IMG/VR virus record: IMGVR_UViG_3300017720_000011
Span: 1 to 48,735 of that record
Reading direction: 5' to 3' (one strand)
Source: a virus
Length of the DNA stretch: 48,735 nucleotides
The translations under genes were made by a program, and so were the position numbers. This document shows positions 10,076-20,100 of the stretch, piece by piece; within the stretch, counting starts at the first letter, position 1, and every line of letters starts with the position of its first letter. Below the pieces are notes generated by a model. The model was given only the letters and a program-made list of their open reading frames with translations, was not told the DNA's origin and made no database searches.

Positions 10076-11611
10076 TTAGAACTCTACTACGATCTTAATG
10101 TCTTCAATTTGGTCGCCAGCACGGGAGATTGCTCTCCTATTGTCTATGTAGATGACTTTTCCAGAGTCCTTTTTCACCTCGGATTTGGCGTAACCAGAAG
10201 TGAAAGACATACCTAAGTCATACTCAGTGTTATTAATAACACGAGTTGCTTCACCAGGTACGATGGGGAAGTTAATATCAGGGTCGGCAGAAGTACCAGA
10301 ACCTGAACCAACAACGGTGTTACCACCATCAAAGACTGTTTTATTACCAGAGATTTCAGGGAAGATACCGTCAACTCTGTTTTGGTAATACTTAAGAACT
10401 TTTGTTGTTGAGTTCCAAGATACAACTCGACCTCTAGCAGTCACTTGTTGACCACCAACAGTACGAGTTTGAGTAATAATTTCGTCAGTATTAAATGAAC
10501 CTGTGAAATCTGGCGCGAAAATCACAGCGTTAGTAGCAGACAAAGTAATAGCGTCTGCCAATTCTTCAGTACCATACTTCAGAGGATTCAGAACCAAACC
10601 GATACGTCTGTAATCGTTATCAGTTGGGAAATCTCCAGAACCTTCATCGTATGTGAACTTAGTGTTGATCATAGTACGGAACCCACCCAATTCAATTTGG
10701 GGACCTGAACCGTGTCCACCTTTCGGAGGAATGATAACGTCGATAGCACCACCAGATCCAGTACCAGCACCGATACCGTTAATCTCATCAATGATGACTT
10801 TACCAAAGGAATAGTTGGCACCACCAGAAGTTACAGTAGCAGAGACGATACGACCACCGTCAACCACAACAGATATTCTTCCACCAGTTCCATCACCTTT
10901 GATTGGGATGTTCTCGTATGTACCGTTGTTATATCCAGAACCTGCAGATTGGATAACAACAGTGTCAATCTCACCACCAACAGCGTCAGACACAACAGCA
11001 GTATCAATCAACACAGGCATATAATCACCTGAGAAGAATTTCAGTACCTGACCCACAGGGATCGTGTACATATACTTCCAACGATAACCGTCAGCAGTTG
11101 TGATAATAGATGTAGATGTACCTGTCGGTTCAACCGTTGATGGTTTACCGTTAGGATCACTTGGTGATGTTCCATTGTAAATGCACTTATACGTTTGATA
11201 AGATGAGTTAACAACGTAGAAGTCAGCATCATACAGTTTGGTAGCACCAGACGATGCAGTCTTACTGGATGAATAATCGTGACGATACATATCGTACACA
11301 TAACCCAAACCACCAGTGGTTTGCTCGGGTGGGATCCAGTCAATACGACGAATAACCTGAACAGCGTCGTTCGCAAGAACACGCTTCATCGAGATCATAT
11401 CATCGAATGAATCAGAAAACTCTTGGAAAGAGTCAACGGGGGTCGGAGGGTTATTCTCGTTATCCCATTCCTGAGGACGCCCAATGTACACATACAGACG
11501 ATCTCTGTTTGCACCAGCAGCTATGTCACTCTGGTTCTTGTCAGGACCTTCCAGTGATTTGATGAATTTTTCCGCAGTAAAAATTCTAAATTGGTCAGTG
11601 AGTAGTGCCAT
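10076..11611 (-). CDS. gp8: Baseplate wedge subunit gp8
   Basis: A 511-residue protein; T4 gp8, as I recall it, is 334 residues. The ends match T4 gp8: near the N-terminus a GPDKN motif, an (Y/F)xGRxxxW motif (YIGRPQEW), PPTPVDS and a DW motif (RRIDW); at the C-terminus VIYIDNRRAISRAGDQIEDI, against an equivalent YMENRPPI...DQTEEI tail in T4. The extra length is explained by a Gly-rich insertion at about residues 215-305 that resembles part of the giant gene 7 protein. gp8 belongs to the outer part of the T4 wedge and contacts gp7 and gp10. Its own late promoter lies 22 bases upstream, and it ends 4 bases before the next gene. Confidence 0.93.
   Translation of the reverse strand: MALLTDQFRIFTAEKFIKSLEGPDKNQSDIAAGANRDRLYVYIGRPQEWDNENNPPTPVDSFQEFSDSFDDMISMKRVLANDAVQVIRRIDWIPPEQTTGGLGYVYDMYRHDYSSSKTASSGATKLYDADFYVVNSSYQTYKCIYNGTSPSDPNGKPSTVEPTGTSTSIITTADGYRWKYMYTIPVGQVLKFFSGDYMPVLIDTAVVSDAVGGEIDTVVIQSAGSGYNNGTYENIPIKGDGTGGRISVVVDGGRIVSATVTSGGANYSFGKVIIDEINGIGAGTGSGGAIDVIIPPKGGHGSGPQIELGGFRTMINTKFTYDEGSGDFPTDNDYRRIGLVLNPLKYGTEELADAITLSATNAVIFAPDFTGSFNTDEIITQTRTVGGQQVTARGRVVSWNSTTKVLKYYQNRVDGIFPEISGNKTVFDGGNTVVGSGSGTSADPDINFPIVPGEATRVINNTEYDLGMSFTSGYAKSEVKKDSGKVIYIDNRRAISRAGDQIEDIKIVVEF
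10690..10970 (-). other. Inserted GxGY/Gly-rich domain inside gp8
   Basis: About residues 215-305 of gp8 carry SAGSGYNNGTYENIPIKGDG, a TSGGANY turn and GSGGAIDVIIPPKGGHGSG. T4 gp8 lacks this stretch as far as I recall. A closely similar segment lies in the giant gene 7 product at about 28480-28770 (YVNGVYYNVPISGDGEGA, GSGGILDVVIPSEGSGAS). Confidence 0.7.
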
Positions 11612-11633
11612 TGGACAGTTTCTACCTTCTCTT

Positions 11634-11641
11634 TATTTATA
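11634..11641 (-). promoter_or_regulatory. T4-type late promoter TATAAATA for gp8
   Basis: A perfect TATAAATA on the minus strand lies in the 34-base gap between the stop of the 624-aa gene and the gp8 ATG, 22 bases upstream of the start. Confidence 0.8.
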
Positions 11642-11645
11642 GGGG

Positions 11646-13520
11646 TTAGTCTGGTTCGTTTCTAATGTATGAAAGATATTCAATTTTCAAGGGTGTACCA
11701 ACTACTCCTGTCGAACCGCCAGTGAGAGTTTCGTTAGCATTCCAAAGATAGTTTCCAGCGTTTGCAACAACTGTTTTAACTACCAAAGTTTTGGATGCAT
11801 TATCCCAAGATTTCACAGTCGCAGTAATACCTGTGATGGATCCCGTAACAGTTTCATCAACTGTAAAGTTACCATTAACAGGGTCAGTGCTACGCATTTT
11901 AAATTGCACCTCAGCAGGGTGCAAATCACCATCTCCTAGTTCTCCAGCAATGGAAACTGTAGGAGATAATGGAGGACTGGAACCATCAGTCATTTGGTCT
12001 CCAATCGCAAACAGAGTAGTATTGGTACCACCAACGGTTTCCTCAATACCATAAAGTGATGATGCAATACCACCATCAAGACTTATCTCTCCTTGGAAGT
12101 CAGTGTTTGTATTGATCAAATCGGGAATACCATCCCCGAGACCACCAACTTCATCATCATCTTCGAATGCTTTATCTTGAATGTAACTAATAGGAACAGT
12201 CAAGGTAATGATTCTAGAATCTGCAAGGTCAATCAGAACGTGAGGTTCAACACCAGTGGAAGTTGCTGAAGCAACACCACCACTGAAGTCAATCACCTGT
12301 GATTTAACTTGAGAAGATCCACCATCAATGAAAGCAAGTTCATCAACCTCGAAGACGAGGTAGAGCGCTCTCTCAGATGGGACCCAATCATATACTCTCG
12401 CAATCTTATTACTGGAACTTTCTGTTGTTCTAGTAACCCTGTCTCCCACGTTAAAGGTATATCCTGAGACACCGTTAGAATCATTTGCTAATGAATCTAT
12501 CAGAACCTTTTGATCGTATCGGAAGTTAAGAGCACGGTCGCAACCAGTGAATGAGGTAAGTGTTTTACCTGTATATCTAATAACCTCTCTACCGATAAGA
12601 ATCTTACCTGAACCAGGATAAGGAGTAGTCGTCTGTACATAGATTGTTTGATCGTTCTCATCTACATCTGCAAGTAGACCAGATATGTTATATAGATTTG
12701 AATTATAAGATTGACGGTTACGTGCCTGTTTAGTAAGGTCGGTATTCCTCGTGAATAACACTTGAGGAGCAGATGAATAACCGCCTCCAGGATTAACAAC
12801 ATCAATAGTTGTAATAGAACCTAAATTGATATTTGCTTTTGCAGTACCACCAGATCCACCACCTCCATTAAGCAAGATCGTAGGTGCAGTTTCATAGAAC
12901 TCACCGACGTTAGAAACATCGACAGATTTGATAACACCAAATTCATCGACTTCTGCAACACCAGTTGCACCTTGACCCCCGCCACCAGAGACAACTAAAT
13001 TGATGTCTCCCAACTCATAGTTTGCACCAGGAACTTCTAGTGACAAACCAGTAACAAGACCAACAACGGGACGGAGTTCAGCACCTGATCCACCACCACC
13101 TTTTACTTCGGCAGTTGTGGGAGATGAGAAATACTCGTCACCGTTAGACAAAACTTGTATGTATTGAATAGATCCAGCAGGAGCAATGATAGTACCATCA
13201 GGTGCAACTTCATCCTGCTCATACAGGATTGCCTTTGCTACTGCACCGTTACCTACACCAGTTGTTTCTAATTCAATTCTAAATGGATCGTACCCTTCAC
13301 CAGGATCCAAAACTCTTACTGAAGCAATCTGACCATTTGAAACTACTGGTTGTAAGACTGCATCTCTAATTGGGGTACCACAGTTACCGATTTTAAGTTG
13401 AGGAGGATCGGAAGAATTATATCCAGTTCCACCATCCACCACATAAACCTCTCTAACCCCAAATATGGAGTTAAAGATAGGTTCAATAATAGCGCCGCTT
13501 CCTGGTACTGTTCTTGGCAT
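11646..13520 (-). CDS. Structural protein with GxGY repeats
   Basis: A 624-residue protein. The N-terminal half is a series of beta repeats with the pattern 'hydrophobic strand, GxGY or equivalent, (S/T)xPxV, GGGGSGA(T/E)A'; clear examples are VVDGGTGYNSSDPPQLKIGN, LDPGEGYDPF and NPGGGYSSAPQV. The same unit fills several parts of the giant gene 7 protein. The middle (about residues 275-345) reads LLADVDENDQTIYVQTTTPY, then GKILIGREVIRYTGKTLTSF, a turn-rich beta domain also seen in the giant protein around its GWPERNGTIRINDDEV motif. The gene lies between the gp10-like gene (4-base gap) and gp8, so it occupies a wedge or fibre-attachment position. No enzymatic motif is visible. Structural role likely; exact identity unknown. 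Confidence 0.82.
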   Translation of the reverse strand: MPRTVPGSGAIIEPIFNSIFGVREVYVVDGGTGYNSSDPPQLKIGNCGTPIRDAVLQPVVSNGQIASVRVLDPGEGYDPFRIELETTGVGNGAVAKAILYEQDEVAPDGTIIAPAGSIQYIQVLSNGDEYFSSPTTAEVKGGGGSGAELRPVVGLVTGLSLEVPGANYELGDINLVVSGGGGQGATGVAEVDEFGVIKSVDVSNVGEFYETAPTILLNGGGGSGGTAKANINLGSITTIDVVNPGGGYSSAPQVLFTRNTDLTKQARNRQSYNSNLYNISGLLADVDENDQTIYVQTTTPYPGSGKILIGREVIRYTGKTLTSFTGCDRALNFRYDQKVLIDSLANDSNGVSGYTFNVGDRVTRTTESSSNKIARVYDWVPSERALYLVFEVDELAFIDGGSSQVKSQVIDFSGGVASATSTGVEPHVLIDLADSRIITLTVPISYIQDKAFEDDDEVGGLGDGIPDLINTNTDFQGEISLDGGIASSLYGIEETVGGTNTTLFAIGDQMTDGSSPPLSPTVSIAGELGDGDLHPAEVQFKMRSTDPVNGNFTVDETVTGSITGITATVKSWDNASKTLVVKTVVANAGNYLWNANETLTGGSTGVVGTPLKIEYLSYIRNEPD

Positions 13521-13524
13521 TTAC

Positions 13525-13851
13525 TTAACGAATATCGAGGGTTCCTAGCATTCCACTATGGATTGTGCACTGGTAATACAATGTACTAGGTGCATCCATA
13601 GGAACTGTGAATGATTGCATACCTGTATTTGAACCAGTAATACCTGTGGTATATGCAGATCCACCTGATGCAGTTCTAATTGCTAGTGGATGTGCTCCTC
13701 CTGCTTGGTTGTGGAGATCATATGTAAATCCACGATAGAGAACAACAGTAGGACTACTGGTTCCACCTGATGCAGGAAATCCTGGTCCTGATACTGTGTA
13801 ACTGCTGCTGCCAGCAGCAGTAAATCTGAACAGGATACAAGGAGAGGGTTT
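13525..13851 (-). other. Cupredoxin-like domain at the C-terminus of the gp10-type protein
   Basis: Residues about 450-557 end in TLYYQCTIHSGMLGTLDIR. C544, H547 and M550, with upstream H503 in GGAHPLAIRT, fit the His...Cys-x2-His-xn-Met ligand order of plastocyanin-like folds. Metal binding is inferred, not shown. Confidence 0.6.
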
Positions 13852-15198
13852 ATGAATTGTGGCGTTATTATATCCCTTAATAATTGATGCACCTGCAGGA
13901 GCATTATTGATCTGAGATTGGAATCCTCCACCAATTTCATTGAAGGTAGTACCATCGTTTGCAACTTCCAACTCACCATTGGAACCAATTTTCATTCTCT
14001 TGGTTCCAATTTTGATCTCAGTATCAGTAGGAAGTTCTAAGTTATTAGAAGCATCAAACTTTAGTTTCTTAGTTCCACCAGATCCGAAACGAATTTCTGC
14101 AGTATCTGGAACTTCAAGGTTACCACTTCCATCAAATTTGATTGATTTAGCAGCATCACCGCCAAAACGGATGTCAGTACCAGTAGGAAGATCCAAATTA
14201 CCACTACTGTCCATAGCAATGACTTTCGTAGACCCACTATCACCAAAACGAATAGAACTGTTTGAAGGAAGTTCAAGGATGTCATTACTAAATTTAAGTT
14301 CTTTACCTGCAGCGAACTTCAGTGATTGTCCACCCAACTCAATGTTGCCTCCTTCATCCTCAGAAACCATACGGTTGTAGGATGTAATCTTGACAGCACT
14401 AGAGACAGATAATTCTTGTGACTGATCAGCACCTGCAGCAGTTGTTGTTATATAGCCACGTGCTCCACCATTCTCAGCAACGAAGGAAGCAAACATAACT
14501 GTTGCCTTAGCACCAGTTGCATCTTCAATGTTGAGTTTAGTACCAACTTTCATTAATGAGAATCTAAGTCTAAACTTCTCTTCTTGAGTAGAATCTTCAG
14601 AAGCAAGTTTTGATGCAATAGTTCTGGTAGCACCAGTGTCAATACTATTAACAGTATGCTCTTGTCTCTTTCTACGATTTAATTCTTGTGTTACTGTGTC
14701 AGTAGAAATACCAGTATCTCCCATCCAAATGGTGGATGTATCAAGGTACAAGTCTCTGAATTTCAGTGAGGGTGAACCTAGATCATAGGTTGCATCCGAG
14801 TTTGGTAGAAAATGAGTGTCAATAACAACGTTACCCGATCCGTTGTTAGAAAGATTAGTGATCGAAGAACCACCGCCTCCACCACCTTGTAGATCATCAC
14901 CTGCTTGCCAACGAGCATTTGCCTCGTTCCACTTCAGAACTTGACCGTTACTGACACCGCTAACATCAATATCGGTAAGATTGGAAACAGAAAGTTGACC
15001 TTCAGTGAATACTGAACCATTCCATTTTAGAACCTGATTAGTTGACGGACTTCCGACACTAATTTGCAGATTAGTATTGTCTCCAAGATAGGTGTATAAC
15101 TCATTAATAACATTGTTGAGTTTAATAGCACCATCTCTTAAGGTATCACCAGTGCCATCGTTTGCCGATACACCAATGTTAAGATTTTGCTTAGCCAT
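13525..15198 (-). CDS. gp10-type N-terminus with beta repeats and C-terminal cupredoxin-like domain
   Basis: A 557-residue protein. The start MAKQNLNIGVSANDGTGDTL with RDGAIKLNN and ELYTYLGD matches the beginning of T4 gp10 (MKQNINIG...DGTGDYLRKGGIKIN), the part that I believe fastens gp10 to the wedge. The remainder differs from T4 gp10: repeated VLKWN segments (residues 55-100), a GGGGGG linker, about 26-residue repeats near residues 310-420, and a C-terminal domain (about 450-557) with H503 and a C544-x2-H547-x2-M550 set, the ligand pattern of type 1 copper proteins. A late promoter lies 24 bases upstream. Most likely a baseplate-attached appendage that keeps the gp10 dock and carries a different body. 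Calling it gp10 outright would overstate the match. Confidence 0.85.
   Translation of the reverse strand: MAKQNLNIGVSANDGTGDTLRDGAIKLNNVINELYTYLGDNTNLQISVGSPSTNQVLKWNGSVFTEGQLSVSNLTDIDVSGVSNGQVLKWNEANARWQAGDDLQGGGGGGSSITNLSNNGSGNVVIDTHFLPNSDATYDLGSPSLKFRDLYLDTSTIWMGDTGISTDTVTQELNRRKRQEHTVNSIDTGATRTIASKLASEDSTQEEKFRLRFSLMKVGTKLNIEDATGAKATVMFASFVAENGGARGYITTTAAGADQSQELSVSSAVKITSYNRMVSEDEGGNIELGGQSLKFAAGKELKFSNDILELPSNSSIRFGDSGSTKVIAMDSSGNLDLPTGTDIRFGGDAAKSIKFDGSGNLEVPDTAEIRFGSGGTKKLKFDASNNLELPTDTEIKIGTKRMKIGSNGELEVANDGTTFNEIGGGFQSQINNAPAGASIIKGYNNATIHKPSPCILFRFTAAGSSSYTVSGPGFPASGGTSSPTVVLYRGFTYDLHNQAGGAHPLAIRTASGGSAYTTGITGSNTGMQSFTVPMDAPSTLYYQCTIHSGMLGTLDIR
13955..14265 (-). repeat. About 26-residue beta repeats in the gp10-type protein
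   Basis: Three clear copies and one decayed copy of (S/D/E)IRFG...K.I..D.SGNL.LP, for example DIRFGGDAAKSIKFDGSGN and EIRFGSGGTKKLKFDASN. Regular strand-turn spacing suggests a beta-helical or triple-stranded shaft. Confidence 0.75.
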
Positions 15199-15222
15199 AG
15201 CGGTGGGGTTTTTCTACAGTTT

Positions 15223-15230
15223 TATTTATG
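15223..15230 (-). promoter_or_regulatory. Late-promoter-like CATAAATA upstream of the gp10-type gene
   Basis: The minus strand reads CATAAATA, seven of eight bases of the T4 late element. It overlaps the stop codon of the YHYH gene and lies 24 bases before the downstream ATG, the same spacing as the perfect copy in front of gp8. Confidence 0.6.
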
Positions 15231-16965
15231 TGAGGTCGAACTCAAAATTAGTCAAGTCAAATCTAACGTTCGATGTAGTGAAGTCGGGATTGTTATTATC
15301 CCTATCAAAAGGAACGGCGGTCATATCGTATCGTCCTATATTACTATCCCATTTTAAAACACCTGATGTATCTGTACCACTGGTTCCACCAGTGACAGTT
15401 AAGATACTCAGATTAGATGCTAGAGGTGAGTTTAGTGCCTGTTGAGATTCACCAACAGGACCTATTAGCACTACTCTATATCTATAACCAGTCATATAAG
15501 ATAGTGCTACCAAAGTGTAAGTATTTGAAGTAGCACCAGTAATATTAGACCAAGCAAACCCACCATCAGTAGAGACCTGCCACTGATAATTTATAATTCC
15601 TGCTTGCGGTTGGACTTCTGCCAGAACAGTGAATGTTTGTGATCCACCGTTAGCAATAGTTGCATTGGTCGGTTGACTGTTAATAATAATATTGGGTGGT
15701 TCAGTATCATCACCACCACCTGAATCTCCTCCTCCACTAGATGACTCTTGTTGGATACCTTGGTTTGCAGGAACATTAACCTGCTGTTTTGATACTAAAC
15801 CAAAGATGAATGGAAATTTAGGTTCATAACTCATATCTGCGATCACAGTACCGATCGCATTGTTCGCCATACCTGAGTGATTCAGGCAATAGTAATATAG
15901 ATTTGCAGGTGCATCTTGGGGTACTGTAATTACAGTTTTAGCACCCGCCTGCCCAGGAGTTCCAAAATATGTTACTCCTGAATTGTATTCTGTACCTAGG
16001 TTCCAAGGTCCGTTCAAGGTTGCTGAGATACGAATATTGTGTGAAGCGTTTGAGGGATCTGACTGATCAAATGTATAGGTAGAACCTTTGGTAAAGGTTA
16101 TGTCAGGATATAAAACGCCATCAAGTCTGTATTTGTTGCCATCACTTTCTGCACTAACAGTGACAACATAAGTCTTATCATCCGAAAGATCGTCGTGAAT
16201 CGACATAAAGTACGCAAAGGTACCATTCGGAAACTCGGGAGTATGACAATAACGCCCGTTATATGCATCAAGATTTCTTCCAGTTATATCAGCATTGTAT
16301 TCATAGTCTTGAATAAATGCACCTTTAGGGTATGTTGAATCATATGCAGGTCTATTGACAGCAATCTGATCACGCATCTTATACCCTGTGACCATAATTT
16401 TAACCGCTGATGTATTATCAGTCGGGTTATCATATCCATATGGTCCGTAAATAGGATACCCGTCAAAGCAAAAACCGATGATCTTAGAGTGACCATCAGG
16501 GTGACGCATATTGTCACTTTGATATTGAGTAGAACCGTAGTAATCATTATAGTTTGACATTACCTGATTTGCTTTCCAGCAGTTCAAGAAATGCGAATCA
16601 CGATAATGATATTGTCCTGTGGTTTCAGGATAACCTCCACAGTTGTCTTCACCAAAGTCAACAGCAGTGTTTGTTGCTGATCCAACCCAGTTAAAACCCT
16701 GTGGTGGAGTGCCATCTGGACCACCTGAGGCATTGTAGATAGCAACACCGTTAGCACTGATACCAACGATCCCTACAGGAAGTGTTCCTGAAGCAACTGT
16801 GTCATCTCCACCTCTATATGTAAAATTATGTGAGAAAGTATATGATGTAATTGTATTAGAATTATCACTATTCGGGAAAGTACCAGAAAGCACAGGCGTT
16901 GGAAGACCATTACCTGTGATAGTCAGAACATCTGTTACTGCGTTGTACTGTCCGTTTGCTGCCAT
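15226..16965 (-). CDS. YHYH, cupredoxin-like and Ig-like domain tail protein
   Basis: A 579-residue protein with three recognisable parts. Residues about 60-258 form a YHYH domain: YHYRD near 119-123, HSKIIGFCFDGYPIYGPYGY at 159-178, and YNGRYCHTPEFPNGTFAYF. Residues about 265-375 form a cupredoxin-like domain with H309 and C360-x2-H363-x2-M366 in LYYYCLNHSGM. After a Ser/Gly/Asp linker, residues about 424-525 form an Ig-like domain (SQPTNATI...YQW...Y.YRV). The tail ends in FDLTNFEFDLT. The ATG overlaps the preceding stop (TAATG). YHYH and cupredoxin-like domains are known from marine phage tail proteins; a virion location near the baseplate or fibres follows from the neighbours. Ligand and function are unknown. 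Confidence 0.85.
   Translation of the reverse strand: MAANGQYNAVTDVLTITGNGLPTPVLSGTFPNSDNSNTITSYTFSHNFTYRGGDDTVASGTLPVGIVGISANGVAIYNASGGPDGTPPQGFNWVGSATNTAVDFGEDNCGGYPETTGQYHYRDSHFLNCWKANQVMSNYNDYYGSTQYQSDNMRHPDGHSKIIGFCFDGYPIYGPYGYDNPTDNTSAVKIMVTGYKMRDQIAVNRPAYDSTYPKGAFIQDYEYNADITGRNLDAYNGRYCHTPEFPNGTFAYFMSIHDDLSDDKTYVVTVSAESDGNKYRLDGVLYPDITFTKGSTYTFDQSDPSNASHNIRISATLNGPWNLGTEYNSGVTYFGTPGQAGAKTVITVPQDAPANLYYYCLNHSGMANNAIGTVIADMSYEPKFPFIFGLVSKQQVNVPANQGIQQESSSGGGDSGGGDDTEPPNIIINSQPTNATIANGGSQTFTVLAEVQPQAGIINYQWQVSTDGGFAWSNITGATSNTYTLVALSYMTGYRYRVVLIGPVGESQQALNSPLASNLSILTVTGGTSGTDTSGVLKWDSNIGRYDMTAVPFDRDNNNPDFTTSNVRFDLTNFEFDLT
15841..16173 (-). other. Cupredoxin-like domain in the YHYH protein
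   Basis: Residues about 265-375 contain SHNIRIS (H309) and, after a strand and turn, LYYYCLNHSGM (C360, H363, M366). The spacing and surrounding beta pattern mirror the C-terminal domain of the gp10-type protein, so the two look paralogous. Confidence 0.6.
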
Positions 16966-17162
16966 TAGTCTATTTCAGAAAGGTTATATTCACAAATCAT
17001 CGCAAAAGTTTGCTTCTTTAATGAATCCAGAAACAATTGCTCCTCAGCGGGACGAGCAGGTGATCCTGGCCACATTCTTATCGAGTAATCTAAATGGGAG
17101 TAGAGCATCCGAAGAGCGTCTATTCCCATCTTTAACTCGCAATAGAATCCTTCATCTTCCAT
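16965..17162 (-). CDS. Small protein between the giant gene 7 and the YHYH gene, unknown function
   Basis: A 65-residue protein with helical segments (ELKMGIDALRMLYSHLDYS and EEQLFLDSLKKQTFAMICEY) around a Pro/Gly-rich turn. It starts 3 bases after the giant gene's stop and its TAA overlaps the next ATG (TAATG), so it is part of the coding series and not a chance frame. No family recognised. A small assembly chaperone or adaptor for the large proteins on either side is possible, but that is a guess from position. Confidence 0.8.
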   Translation of the reverse strand: MEDEGFYCELKMGIDALRMLYSHLDYSIRMWPGSPARPAEEQLFLDSLKKQTFAMICEYNLSEID

Positions 17163-17165
17163 TAT

Positions 17166-20100
17166 TTAGTTATCGTCGAAGATTTGGTCTGGTGTGAAGT
17201 TGTCAACAGTAGTTGCTCCTATGTTAATTGTAAGAATTGCAGCGTTAGAAAGTGTTGGTGTTGCTCCAGCAGCGGTGAGTCCACATCTGAATTCATCTCC
17301 ACCATCTGCCTGTGTAGTAGCAGGAGAAGTGAATGTAGGAGATGTAGCACCATTGACGTTATTCCAGTCACTCTCACCGTAGTTCTTCTTCTGCCACTGA
17401 TAGGTTATTGATCCACCAGCAGGATTAGTAGACGCGATCACGGTGAAGGATGCCACCTGACCTTGGTTAACGGTTGTGTTAACTGGTTGTGATTCAATGA
17501 CGATTGCTTGCTCACCCTGTGCCTGATCTTGACCTGGAGGAACGTAGTTTGGATCATAGATGTCGATACCACCGTTGACTCCAACACCTGAAGGTGCGAA
17601 GAAGTTATCAGGAACAGTGGTGTTCACATTGATTGTTGGTTGTGCATAACCTTGACCTGCGTTCTTCACGTCAACACGTGCAAGACCAACAAGTGCCTTG
17701 ATGCGTGCACCAAAACCTGAGGATGAAATCACATCCACGTTAGGACGTGAATCGTAACCATCACCAGAGTTTGTAAGGATTGCTTCTGTAACACGTCCTT
17801 TCTCGATGATTGCAAGAGCGTCTCCATTACGTCCCTTAACAGCACCCGAATATTCGAATGTGATTAGTGAGTTAGAAGATTCAATTAGAGCAACCTCTCT
17901 AGTCTCGTCCTCACCTTCGATCTGTAGGATGTCACCTGATTCGATTGGAGGAACAACGGTTGCCGCGATAACGTCAACGTCAGAACCAATGTAAGAGAAG
18001 GCGACGAAGGTTGAACCTGCACGAGGAACTTCAGAGAAGATGATTCTAGAACCAACGATCTCGAAACCAATTCCAGGTTCCTGAATAACACCGTTCAACT
18101 GACAGATGATATTGTTTTCAGGGAGGATAGTGTTGGACTGTACACCATCAGTTAGTGTAAGTGAGTAGAACACACCACCAAGTTTCAAGTTGAAGGAGTT
18201 CCTCAAGGAGTCAAAGTCGAATGAGATGTCATCCAACTGTCTCAACTTACCGACGTACACACCGTGGAATGTAGATCCAACAGCAGGTGCTTCAGTGAAT
18301 TGGATGTTGTCAGAGAATGCTGTGTAAGCGTTGTTACCACCAGGAGGTTGGAGGATACCATTCACGAAGATCATCATATGACCTGCTGGATCTGGGAAGT
18401 ATGCAGTACCGTTTTCTTGTGTTAACTTGAAGTTCTGCTGAACACCATCAAATCCTCTGAAGAATCTCTTCACACGCCCGCGTAGGGTCTTAGCGACTGA
18501 ACACGCTGCTCTGAATCCTGCATCACCAATGATCTGAGCATTCTTGAGGAATGTACCAGAAGTATCACCAAGGTGAATAATCAAGCGAAGACCGATTTGT
18601 TGGATCTTCTCAATCTTACCGTAGGCAGATGTTGTGGTGATATTGACCTGTGTAATACCAGATGTATAAACAGATGGGAAGTTAGATCCAGGTGGAATCT
18701 TAGCAAGTTGATATGCTGAGTCGTTTGCGATAGATGAAAGGTTATCACCGATACTTACGAAACGTCCAGTCTCATTTGCTAGGAAGATTGTATTGTTATC
18801 AAGGTCGTGTTCAGTAACAACGAATGTGTGACCAACAGACTGACCTGAGTTTTGGAGTTGTAGAACATCACCAACTTGGAATGTATCAGTAACACCAGTG
18901 TCAGTAATCAATCCTGCGTACACGAAGGAAGTAATTTCAGTGGAGTGGATGTATTCACCAAATCCAGGAAGGAGTGTGAATGCTTCAACTTCGATAATCT
19001 GATCGGTAACAGAACCGTAGATAACATCGTTAGGAGCAAATTCTCCAACAACAGTTTCAATGTCGTAGGTAATTCTACCTGATTGGTTATCGACTAGAGA
19101 ACCATCATTGTTTCTAACGATAAGGGCGTTTGCTTTACCTGTATCTTCCTTAGAATAAAGGATGTCAGTAGCAATAAACTCACCTTGCTTGAAGTTGACC
19201 AGTGCTCTATCGTGAATTCCTGCATTCACAGTTGCAGTTGCACCTGTTGTGATTCCTTCGATATTGTCAGAAGCGATGAAATCACCACCTGTCATCTCTA
19301 CCTTGATGTAAGTTGAGTTGTCAGTTGCGATAATTTTACCAGTGTTTGCTGAAGCACCAGTCTTAACAATCATCTCTCCGTTAGTGAATGGAGTTCCACT
19401 ACTTGTAACGGTGATAGGAAGGTACTTAACCTTGTAGTTAACAGCAGCGAGGTTATCTTGAATTCTGATAACTTCAGCATATGCACCTGATGATGTTCCG
19501 TAGAATATATCAGCAGGTTCAATACCACCAGATGTAGGTGTAGGAATAATACGATCGCCATATGTGGTTGGAATCCTATTGATACCAGTCTCTCTCGCGA
19601 TTGCAAGTGTATGAATTTCTCCTGGAAGTCCAGGTGTTAGAGATGTAAGTTTGTCTCCATCAATGTATTCTGCCAAGTAGATTTTGGAAGAAGTAGTGTC
19701 TGGGTGGATGTAGTACGACTCCCTGTCAAGTTCCACAATATTTGTACCCAAGACAGTGTAATTAACTCGGTCATATGCTTCGAATGGATGATTGTTTTTA
19801 GAGATAGAACCGTCAGAGTTTACATCAACACCAACGTCAATTGTTTGTTTGAGGTAAACAGTTGGCAACTTCGATTCTGCAAGAGCAGTATATACCAAAT
19901 GCCACAACTGCTGAATCTTATGTACAGCAGTCATCGTAGGACGCATCTCTCTATCTTTGTAGAGAGGTTCGAAGTTGTAAGTTCCAGGTTCGGGAGCAGT
20001 ACCAGAAAGGATATGTGTGATCATATCTGTGGTTGCTGTCGCGTGGAAGATTAGATAGGTTCTAAAGATATTAGGGAATGCGACGAAATTACCCTCGGCA

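Noticed and set aside
16799-17197. A 132-codon frame on the plus strand
   Set aside because: It lies antisense to three solid minus-strand genes (YHYH protein start, 65-aa gene, gp7 end) and its product has no domain pattern.
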